From CAYLNM01 sp964385045 (GTDB lineage Bacteria; Planctomycetota; Phycisphaerae; Phycisphaerales; SM1A02), in NCBI GenBank assembly GCA_964385045.1, contig CAYLNM010000224.1, positions 1-5,287 of the forward strand: 5,287 nucleotides of DNA, read 5' to 3'. The translations under genes were made by a program, and so were the position numbers. Shown piece by piece: positions 1 to 5,217 of this stretch. Each line of letters starts with the position of its first letter. Position 1 is the first letter of the stretch. The notes beneath the pieces are model-generated. The model was not told where the DNA came from. It was given only the letters and a program-made list of their open reading frames with translations, and searched no databases.

Positions 1-107
1 GCGGGGGCGTGGGGACGCGGGGGCGCGCGCCGGCGAGCCGGGGGGCGCAAGCCGGGGGGTCGCGGGCCGGGCCGGCTGGCCCGCCGTCAGCGGGCGCCGA
101 TCCTGCC

Positions 108-135
108 GACCGGTTCGAACGTTCGCGGACCGGTC
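108..135. terminator. 10-bp hairpin, possible terminator or operator
   Basis: The arms GACCGGTTCG (108-117) and CGGACCGGTC (126-135) pair over 10 bp with a single G-T wobble and an 8-base loop. The left arm and loop also contain the perfect 10-base palindrome CGAACGTTCG (116-125). A second perfect hairpin, ACCGGC/GCCGGT with a 3-base loop, lies at 148-162. There is no T-run after either, so a classical intrinsic terminator is not shown. A terminator for a gene to the left, or a dyad operator for the gene to the right, would both fit. Confidence 0.35.
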
Positions 136-226
136 CTGATCCGGAGCACCGGCGCCGCCGGTCGCGATCGTCACGACCGGACCTCCGCGTGGCGGCGAAT
201 GGGTGCAGGGCGGTGCCGGAAGGGCC

Positions 227-231
227 GAGGG
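227..231 (+). promoter_or_regulatory. Ribosome binding site for the GTG start at 239
   Basis: GAGGG lies 7 bases before the GTG at 239-241, a normal Shine-Dalgarno spacing. The competing in-frame GTG at 203 has no comparable purine-rich motif upstream, so this site favours 239 as the start. Confidence 0.5.
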
Positions 232-238
232 CGATGGC

Positions 239-1063
239 GTGAAGGACTCCTGTCCCATCGCCGGCCGCGCGGTCACCGTCCGGGGCGCCACCCTCGCGGC
301 GGCCCCCGGCCGCCTGCGGGCGGCCCTCGAGCGGCCCGCCGGATCCGGACCGGCTGCCGTCGCCGGGCAGCGTCGCCGTGGCGGACGTCCGGGATCGCCC
401 CGTCGCCCGGTCCGGGCCGACCGCGGCTTCCCCCGGGGAGCCGCTGCGGGCCGCCTGCTGCTGCCGCTGCTCGGCGTCGGCCTGATCGCCCTCGGCGTCG
501 TGATCGCGGTGCGAAGCGGCGACCGGAGCTGGACCGTCTCCGAGGTCACGCAGGAGCTGCGGCGGATCGCCCTCGAGGGCGGCCGGGCGGAGTCGGCGTC
601 GGCCGGCTGGCTCGGACCGCTGCGGATCGCCACCCGCTCGATCGACGCCGCGACCGGCGAGTTCGTCGGCTTCCGCATCGAGACGGACACCGTCATGGTG
701 ACCGCCGAGCGGGCCGAGCTCCAGGTCGATGCGGCGGCGGATACCTTCGCCTTCGACCTGCGCGACGTCGTCTTCACGCGAATCCCGAGCGAGCAGGAGT
801 CGGCCGCGGTCGCCGCGGCGGATGCCCAGGCCTCGCCCTTCGGCCGCCCCGAGGCGGTCGCGTCGCTCGTGCACACCACCGACCGGCACCTCTTCGGCCC
901 CGCGCCGTTTGGCCGCGACATCGTGCCCGACGGCGCTCCGCGGCGGACGGCCGGCCGCGGCGGATCGGGAGGCGGTACGCCCTTCGGCCCGCGCGGCGCC
1001 GCCGCCACGCCGAAGGGCGACGGCGGGGCCGCGGGCTGGCTGCGGGACGCCGGCGCGGAGTGA
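239..1063 (+). CDS. Unrecognised single-pass membrane protein, 274 residues
   Basis: I do not recognise a family. From the GTG at 239 the product has an Arg-, Ala- and Pro-rich N-terminal region of about 70 residues, then one clear membrane segment at about residues 73-91 (LLLPLLGVGLIALGVVIAV), then about 180 residues. The dense positive charge before the membrane segment predicts N-inside, C-outside topology. Residues about 119-183 alternate polar and hydrophobic residues (for example TVMVTAERAELQVDAAADTF), suggesting beta strands. This faintly recalls the periplasmic part of LptC-type lipopolysaccharide-export proteins, but that is only an impression. The last 90 residues are Ala/Gly/Pro-rich with three Pro-Phe-Gly motifs near residues 200, 223 and 248. 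The start was chosen on the Shine-Dalgarno at 227-231; GTG at 203 would add 12 residues. GC at third positions is high throughout, supporting real coding. The next gene begins 446 bases downstream, so an operon is doubtful. Confidence 0.7.
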   Translation: MKDSCPIAGRAVTVRGATLAAAPGRLRAALERPAGSGPAAVAGQRRRGGRPGSPRRPVRADRGFPRGAAAGRLLLPLLGVGLIALGVVIAVRSGDRSWTVSEVTQELRRIALEGGRAESASAGWLGPLRIATRSIDAATGEFVGFRIETDTVMVTAERAELQVDAAADTFAFDLRDVVFTRIPSEQESAAVAAADAQASPFGRPEAVASLVHTTDRHLFGPAPFGRDIVPDGAPRRTAGRGGSGGGTPFGPRGAAATPKGDGGAAGWLRDAGAE

Positions 1064-1092
1064 CGCGGCGGCGGCTCGTTGGCGGCCGCGTC
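1062..1092 (+). terminator. Inverted repeat across the stop codon, possible terminator
   Basis: GACGCGGC (1062-1069) and GCCGCGTC (1085-1092) form a perfect 8-bp stem with a 15-base loop. The stem begins inside the TGA stop codon of the preceding gene. No T-run follows, so termination by this hairpin is inferred from position and stem strength only. Confidence 0.35.
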
Positions 1093-1162
1093 GCCGTTCC
1101 GCCGCGGTCTTCCCGCCTCCCCCCGCCTGCCTGGTCCCAACCGAGTTTCGACCACCGCGATC

Positions 1163-1191
1163 TGGACCGCCCCCCGGGGCGGCTCCATACT
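1163..1191 (+). promoter_or_regulatory. Candidate sigma-70-like promoter for the secreted hydrolase-like gene
   Basis: TGGACC (1163-1168) and CATACT (1186-1191) are separated by exactly 17 bases. Each matches the sigma-70 consensus at 4 of 6 positions, and CATACT is one of the few A/T-containing patches in the gap. The spacer is filled by a near-perfect dyad, CCGCCCC-CC-GGGGCGG (1167-1182), which could be an operator. Transcription would begin near 1198 and leave a leader of about 310 bases. Planctomycete promoter consensus is poorly defined, so this is a candidate only. Confidence 0.3.
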
Positions 1192-1202
1192 GCGGAGTCC
1201 TC

Positions 1203-1261
1203 GTGCGCGGGCCGCGCACCGTCCCGCCGGCGGAGCGGGAGGTTCCGCCCGACGGAGAACC
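1203..1261 (+). promoter_or_regulatory. Three consecutive hairpins at the head of the putative leader
   Basis: Three perfect stems follow each other almost without gaps. GTGCGCG/CGCGCAC has 7 bp and a 3-base loop (1203-1219), TCCCGC/GCGGGA has 6 bp and a 7-base loop (1222-1240), and GGTTC/GAACC has 5 bp (1241-1261). They begin just after the start point predicted from the promoter at 1163-1191. They could stabilise the 5' end of the mRNA or act in regulation. At this GC content some hairpins are expected by chance, and I recognise no known riboswitch. Confidence 0.3.
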
Positions 1262-1494
1262 GGCCGGGGGGCGCCCGCGTATCGGACCCTCCGCCGGATC
1301 CGCTCGGCTCCCCGGGGCGCGGCCGCAGCCGCGATGCCGCCGTCCGACGTCGGGCGGGGCCGGCGGGCGGCCGTGGACGACGCCCCGTTCGGGCGCCGCG
1401 GCCCGGCGGGGTGCGCCGCTCGCCGTCCCCGAGGCCGCCGGCGCACGAGCTCCGCACGGCTCCCCGGGGGCCGCGGACGAGCGACACGAGACAC

Positions 1495-1500
1495 GGAGGA
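1495..1500 (+). promoter_or_regulatory. Strong ribosome binding site for the ATG at 1510
   Basis: GGAGGA lies 9 bases before the ATG at 1510-1512. It fixes the start of the secreted protein: the open frame continues to 199 upstream, but the signal peptide begins exactly at this ATG and the upstream translation is low-complexity Arg/Pro/Gly. Confidence 0.8.
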
Positions 1501-1509
1501 GCGGAACGC

Positions 1510-3846
1510 ATGCATCGAACGAGCACTCCCGGCGCCGCGATCGCGGCGTGCGTCGTCGCCACCACGATCTCGCCGGCCCTCGGGCAGGTGGATCCGGCGT
1601 CCTGGTGGCAGGTCGACCACGTGCGGCCGGGCGGCGACGAGACGAGCGCGGCCGATCTCGACGACGAGCTCGTCGTCCCCCGCGAGCCGAGCGACTTCGG
1701 CATCGGCGACGCACTCGTCCTGCCGGCCGCCCCGGCGGTCGCCGCCTCGGTGCCGGTCCCGGGTTCGGACGTCGTCGATCACTGGAGCTCGCCCACCGAC
1801 GGGCTCGCGCTCGCCGCACTGCTTCGCCTCGACGCCGTGACCGCGGCCGGCGCTCCGCAGACGCTCGCGAGCCGCTGGGAGGACGAGGCCTCCGGATCGT
1901 GGCGATGGTCCGCCGTCCCCACCGGGGCGGGCGCCGCCGCGCTCCGCCTCGAGCTGCGCACCCTCGCCGGCACGATCGCCCACGAGATCACGATCCCCGG
2001 CGACGAGTGGCTCTGGGCGATCGTGTCGGTCGATCCGGCCGCCGCGACGGTCGAGACGGTGCTCCGCGCGACGGACGGCACCGTCGTCGGCGAGGCCACC
2101 GATCGCCTCGGAGCGCCGCCGGCCGCCTCCGCCGACGCGCTCGTCCTCGGCCGCGGCATCGCGCCGACCGGCGACGTGGGCCTCCGGCTGGACGTCCTCG
2201 CGGGATGGGACGGTCCCCTGGACGCGGCCTCGCAGGCGGCGCTCGCCGGTGCCGACGGCCCCGCCCGGTACGTCGAGTACGTCGGGTGGGCCGGCTTCAC
2301 CGATCCCGCCAAGGGCCTCGACCGCATCGCGGGTGCGCTGCAGGGCGATCGGCGGCACGCCGTCTTCGGCGACTCCTTCGCGTTCTCCGCCGGCTACCGC
2401 CGCGTCTTCCCCGCGATCCTGCGGGTGGTCGACTTCGAGCCGTTCACCGCGATGGCCTCGGGCCTGCGCTCGCCGAGCGCCCTGGTCTCGATGCAGTCGC
2501 TGCTGCAGGATCCCTCCGGGCCCAACCCCCGCGGCATGAACGCCTCCAACCACTACCGCTGCGAGTACGTGGGCGGCACCGATCCGCAGGACCACTACGG
2601 CGTGCCGGTGAACCGGCCGATCGAGCTGCGGGCCCACGCCGGGACGGTCGTGCCCGCCGACGGGTCGCTGCTGCGGCTCACGGTCGCCAACGACGGTCTC
2701 GGCGCGGGGGCGAGCGGCCCGCTCGGCCAGCCGGGCGAGACGGTGAGCTTCCGCCTCGTGCACCGCCGGGTCTCCGACGCCGTCGCGCCGCTGCCGGCGC
2801 TGCGACTGGCCGATCCCGAGGGACCGGGCGAGGTGGTCGCCGACCTCACCGTGGGCCCGCCGCGCCAGGCGGCCACCGACGGCCACCGACTGGACGTGAC
2901 GGTGCAGCCCGACGGCGGGGTGGAGGCCCTCGTGCGCGAGGCCTCGCCGGGCGACTTCACCGCCCCCGACGAACGGTTCGCGAATCTCGTCAACGTGCTC
3001 GCGTGGCGGGTCGACGAGCAGGGCGACCGCGTGCCGGGCCAGTACTACACGTCGCTCAACGACGGATCCTGGGACTGGGAGAACTACGCGGCCGACGAGG
3101 AGTCCACCGGTGGCAAGTCCGTCTCCCGCGAGCAGCTCGCCGAGTGGCTGCGGGCGACCACGCTCGACCCGGCCCAGCCCGTGCTCTTCTGGTGGTACGT
3201 CTCGGCGGAGAACGACGAGCTCGAGGACCTCCGGGCGGAGATGGAGCAGGCGATCACGATCGCCGACGCGGCCGCCGCCGACGCGGGGATCCTCGAGTCG
3301 CCGCATCACCTCGTCGTCGTGCCGCACCTGCACCGGATGGGCGGGCTCGACACCCGCGACAAGCTGCTGGTGGGCTTCGCCCGGTACCGGGCGGCGATCG
3401 ACGCGATCGTGGACGATCCCGCCTTCCCGCGGGTGGCCCGGTACTCGATCTTCGACGCGACCGACGGCGTGTACTTCGACGGTCGTCCGTCGTCGATCGA
3501 GTGGCTCGCCGACCGCGGCTACGACGCCTTCACCTACGGCAGCTTCACCGCGGACCTGACCGCGCTGTCGTCGCTGCTCGACGAGGGACGGCAGCATCCC
3601 GGCGGCAACGAGGCGGCGGCGTTCTTCGCCTCGTTCCTCGGCGAGGCGGTGATCGCCCAGCCGGTCCCGGCGGACTGTCCGGCCGACGTCGACGGCGACG
3701 GCGCGGTGGACTTCGACGACCTGCTCTCGGTGATCGCGGACTGGGGCCCGTGCCCTGGCTGCTCCGCCGACGTCGATGGCGACGGGACGGTCGACTTCGA
3801 CGATCTGCTGGCGACGCTCGCCGCCTTCGGCCCCTGCCCGGCGTGA
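1510..3846 (+). CDS. Secreted LamG / SGNH-hydrolase-like protein with twin calcium-loop tail
   Basis: The product has 778 residues and is probably exported. Residues 1-25 are a signal peptide: a short basic start, hydrophobic core AAIAACVVATTI, and likely cleavage after Ala-Leu-Gly, before Gln26. Residues about 85-248 look like a LamG/concanavalin-type beta-sandwich, with the TLASRW and EWLWAIVSV strands and the closing WDGPLDAASQAALAG segment typical of such domains. Residues about 282-715 resemble an SGNH/GDSL hydrolase. Block I is VFGDSF, with nucleophile candidate Ser289. A possible block III is SAEND at 565-569. The end is block-V-like, HPGGNEAAAFFASFLGEAV, with His696. These blocks are split by about 400 residues, including a beta-rich stretch (about 365-510). 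The usual Asp three residues before the His is Gly693 here; Asp691 is nearest. Residues 722-778 are two EF-hand/dockerin-like repeats. An esterase-like activity on an extracellular carbohydrate or lipid is a reasonable guess, but the substrate is unknown. I am confident in the gene, signal peptide and tail, and less so in a working catalytic site. Confidence 0.92.
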   Translation: MHRTSTPGAAIAACVVATTISPALGQVDPASWWQVDHVRPGGDETSAADLDDELVVPREPSDFGIGDALVLPAAPAVAASVPVPGSDVVDHWSSPTDGLALAALLRLDAVTAAGAPQTLASRWEDEASGSWRWSAVPTGAGAAALRLELRTLAGTIAHEITIPGDEWLWAIVSVDPAAATVETVLRATDGTVVGEATDRLGAPPAASADALVLGRGIAPTGDVGLRLDVLAGWDGPLDAASQAALAGADGPARYVEYVGWAGFTDPAKGLDRIAGALQGDRRHAVFGDSFAFSAGYRRVFPAILRVVDFEPFTAMASGLRSPSALVSMQSLLQDPSGPNPRGMNASNHYRCEYVGGTDPQDHYGVPVNRPIELRAHAGTVVPADGSLLRLTVANDGLGAGASGPLGQPGETVSFRLVHRRVSDAVAPLPALRLADPEGPGEVVADLTVGPPRQAATDGHRLDVTVQPDGGVEALVREASPGDFTAPDERFANLVNVLAWRVDEQGDRVPGQYYTSLNDGSWDWENYAADEESTGGKSVSREQLAEWLRATTLDPAQPVLFWWYVSAENDELEDLRAEMEQAITIADAAAADAGILESPHHLVVVPHLHRMGGLDTRDKLLVGFARYRAAIDAIVDDPAFPRVARYSIFDATDGVYFDGRPSSIEWLADRGYDAFTYGSFTADLTALSSLLDEGRQHPGGNEAAAFFASFLGEAVIAQPVPADCPADVDGDGAVDFDDLLSVIADWGPCPGCSADVDGDGTVDFDDLLATLAAFGPCPA
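3676..3843 (+). repeat. Two tandem 84-base units encoding calcium-loop repeats
   Basis: Residues 723-750 and 751-778 are two in-frame repeats of 28 residues each. Each carries a canonical 12-residue EF-hand-type loop with ligand Asp residues at positions 1, 3, 5, 9 and 12 (Asp726, 728, 730, 734, 737 and Asp754, 756, 758, 762, 765), Gly at 6 and Val at 8, followed by Asp-Leu-Leu. Each unit is bracketed by cysteines exactly 25 residues apart (723/748 and 751/776). Type I dockerins also have two such loops but normally lack this cysteine frame. The tail probably mediates calcium-dependent folding or attachment. Confidence 0.85.
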
Positions 3847-3847
3847 G

Positions 3848-3904
3848 GCTCGCGTCGGCGTCGGCGTCGATGCCGGTGTCCGACGCGTCGGGACGCCCGC
3901 GAGC
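3848..3904. terminator. Fold-back between convergent genes, probable bidirectional terminator
   Basis: The whole spacer between the stop codons of the two convergent genes can pair. The outer stem is GCTCGCG (3848-3854) with CGCGAGC (3898-3904). It continues past a 2-base bulge as GGCGTC (3857-3862) with GACGCC (3892-3897), giving 13 bp. Inside is a second stem, GCGTCG (3864-3869) with CGACGC (3881-3886), closing an 11-base loop. There is no T-run on either strand. The fit of the outer stem to the exact gap between genes, and the convergent layout, support a two-way terminator. Confidence 0.55.
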
Positions 3905-5038
3905 TCAGGCGGGCTGCGCCGCCGGGAACAGCGCCTCGAGCAGCTCGACCACGCCCTTGCCCTCGGTGGCGACGGTCTCGTGGATCGGACGGCCGCCGGC
4001 GATATCGATCAGCTCGCGCTTGAGCTTGTGCTCGCCCTCGTGGTCGGCCTTGTTGATCACGAAGCGGTCGGCGATCTCGAGGATGCCGGCCTTGTCCATC
4101 TGGACCTCGTCGCCCATGCCGGGCACCACGACCACCGCGGTCTCGTCCACGTGGTCGCGGATGCGGGTCTCGTTCTGGCCGGCCCCGACGGTCTCGACCA
4201 CCACGCGGTCGAAGCCGGCGCCGCCGATGAGCTCGAGGATCGCCCCGAGCGTGCGGTAGTCCTCGCCCCGGATCGCGAGCGAGCGGTAGAAGACGCCCTC
4301 CTCGAGCCGGTTGAAGTCCACGCGGAGCCGGTCGCCGAGCAGGGCGCCGCCGGTGATCGGGCTCATGGGATCGAAGGCGACGACCGCCATCCGCTCGCCG
4401 CGATGCACCGCCTCGGACGCCATCGCGGCCACGAGCGTGCTCTTGCCGGCTCCGGGCGAGCCGGTCAGGCCCACCACGCGGGCGGGCCGGCGGCGGGGCA
4501 GCTCGCCCGCGTCGCCGCCCTCGTGCACGAGGCTGATGCCCCGGGCGAGCCGGGCGAGGTCGTGGTCCTGGTCGGCGGGGCCGTAGGTGGTCACCGAGTC
4601 GCGGACCGCGTTCACGATGTCGTCCATCGACGTGCCGGTGTGGAAGATCCGGGCGACGCCGGCGTCGAGCAGCTGCTGCACGTCCTCCTGCGGGATGATC
4701 CCACCCACCAGCGTCGGCATGTCGGGGCGGCCGACGTCGCGGCACGCCTCGAGCAGCCGCGGCACGAGCACCAGGTGGGAGTTGCTCATCATCGACGCGG
4801 CGATGCAGTCCACGTCCTCGTCGCGGGCGCTGATCGCGAGGCTGCGGGGGGTCTGCCAGAGGCCGGAGTAGATGACGTGCACGCCCGAGTCGCGGAGGGC
4901 GCGGGCGATGAGCTTCACGCCCCGGTCGTGCCCGTCGAGCCCCATCTTGCCCAGCAGCACGCGGGGCCGGTGCGGCAGGTCGCCGACGCGGTCGACCTTC
5001 TCGAGGGCGGTGGTGGGCTCGCTGGTGGGACGGGGCAT
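3905..5038 (-). CDS. meaB: Fused cobalamin-binding domain and MeaB/ArgK-type GTPase
   Basis: The 377-residue cytoplasmic protein joins two modules of the adenosylcobalamin-dependent acyl-CoA mutase system. Residues about 24-145 are a B12-binding Rossmann domain of the methylmalonyl-CoA mutase type: GKMGLDGHDRG contains the D-x-H-x-x-G motif (Asp35, His37 as lower cobalt ligand, Gly40), and LVGGIIPQED supplies the Gly-Gly (112-113). Residues about 158-375 are a MeaB-family G domain. A lead helix (LARLARGISLVHEGG) precedes the P-loop GSPGAGKST (193-201). Then come FDPMSPITGGALLGDR, ETVGAGQNE (282-290) and NKAD (329-332). MeaB-type GTPases load and protect the cofactor of a partner mutase. The domain order matches the start of IcmF, but the mutase barrel is absent, so the catalytic subunit must be encoded elsewhere. 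The protein ends soon after the last G-domain helix, without the C-terminal dimerisation arm of stand-alone MeaB. The ATG at 5038 was chosen for its GGAG site; GTG at 5122 would add 28 low-complexity Pro-rich residues. Confidence 0.95.
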   Translation of the reverse strand: MPRPTSEPTTALEKVDRVGDLPHRPRVLLGKMGLDGHDRGVKLIARALRDSGVHVIYSGLWQTPRSLAISARDEDVDCIAASMMSNSHLVLVPRLLEACRDVGRPDMPTLVGGIIPQEDVQQLLDAGVARIFHTGTSMDDIVNAVRDSVTTYGPADQDHDLARLARGISLVHEGGDAGELPRRRPARVVGLTGSPGAGKSTLVAAMASEAVHRGERMAVVAFDPMSPITGGALLGDRLRVDFNRLEEGVFYRSLAIRGEDYRTLGAILELIGGAGFDRVVVETVGAGQNETRIRDHVDETAVVVVPGMGDEVQMDKAGILEIADRFVINKADHEGEHKLKRELIDIAGGRPIHETVATEGKGVVELLEALFPAAQPA

Positions 5039-5044
5039 GGCGGG

Positions 5045-5048
5045 CTCC
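5045..5048 (-). promoter_or_regulatory. Ribosome binding site for the ATG at 5038
   Basis: On the minus strand GGAG lies 6 bases before the ATG. It decides the start against the upstream GTG at 5122, whose 28 extra residues are Pro/Ala/Ser-rich and lie outside any domain. Confidence 0.6.
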
Positions 5049-5211
5049 GGGGGAGGCGGCGACGACGCGGCCCGGGGGGGGCCGGATCGCGGGCTCGTGG
5101 GTGCGGGCGGGCCGCGGAGCACCCGGGGTGGGGCTCCCGGCGTCGGAACCGCGACCGCCGGGGTGGAGGCCGCGGCGGCCGTGCGAGGACGGCTCGTCCG
5201 CCGGACGCGGC

Positions 5212-5217
5212 ATGATA
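5212..5217 (-). promoter_or_regulatory. Candidate -10 element for the B12/GTPase fusion gene
   Basis: Read on the minus strand this is TATCAT, which matches TATAAT at 5 of 6 positions and is the only A/T-rich patch in the 249 bases upstream of the gene. No good -35 hexamer stands 16 to 18 bases further up; that interval is all G and C. A start near 5205 would give a leader of roughly 165 bases. A short perfect hairpin (GGACG/CGTCC, 5187-5199) lies just inside that leader. Confidence 0.25.

Larger units (their letters stand above)
1..238. other. G-rich non-coding left edge
   Basis: I see no convincing gene here. The first 60 bases carry five runs of four to six G (3-7, 11-14, 19-23, 40-45, 54-59), and the 9-base unit GCCGGGGGG occurs twice with a 14-base period (37-45 and 51-59). 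Two hairpins follow at 108-135 and 148-162. One reading frame stays open from the left edge to a stop at 240-242, but its product is an Arg/Gly/Pro-rich string. Between about 98 and 145 it also uses many A- or T-ending codons, unlike the genes in this window, so I treat it as non-coding. The region probably carries the 3' end of an upstream transcript and/or the control region of the gene starting at 239. Confidence 0.5.
1064..1509. other. 446-base intergenic region with candidate leader
   Basis: No gene is supported here. Open frames cross it on both strands, but that is expected at this base composition, and their products are Arg/Pro/Ala/Gly-rich without domains. Its contents are an inverted repeat at the left, a candidate promoter at 1163-1191, several hairpins at 1203-1261 and 1381-1395, a perfect 10-base palindrome CCGACGTCGG (1344-1353), and the 13-base direct repeat CGGCTCCCCGGGG at 1305-1317 and 1457-1469. 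The last 30 or so bases before the next start are purine-rich and look unstructured, as expected for a ribosome landing site. Confidence 0.5.

Noticed and set aside
105..130. GGTTCGAAC resembling a tRNA T-loop
   Set aside because: The loop is not flanked by a 5-bp stem starting with C on the 3' side, and no acceptor, D or anticodon arm can be placed around it.
9..242. Open frame of 77 residues whose TGA overlaps the GTG start at 239 (GTGA), suggesting a coupled upstream gene
   Set aside because: The product is Arg/Gly/Pro/Ser low complexity without domains, and from about 98 to 145 its third codon positions are often A or T, unlike the real genes here. It may be open only because of base composition. 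Sequence to the left would decide.
423..444. Inverted repeat GCGGCT...AGCCGC around CCCC/GGGG
   Set aside because: It lies inside a coding region, the inner stem would leave a one-base loop, and it is explained by Pro/Arg/Gly codons.
199..1509. In-frame upstream extension of the secreted protein, which would make it 1215 residues
   Set aside because: The extension is low-complexity Arg/Pro/Gly, overlaps the real 239-1063 gene in another frame, and bypasses both a strong GGAGGA site and a signal peptide that begin at 1510.
729..4259. Plus-strand open frame of 1176 residues
   Set aside because: It is a shadow of the gene at 1510-3846 in the next frame. It is made of runs of Arg, Pro and Gly, with no domains, and is explained by scarce stop codons at this GC content.
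3534..5213. Minus-strand open frame of 559 residues overlapping the B12/GTPase gene
   Set aside because: It is in a different frame from the recognisable cobalamin and GTPase motifs and is Arg/Pro/Gly/Ala-rich, so it is a shadow.
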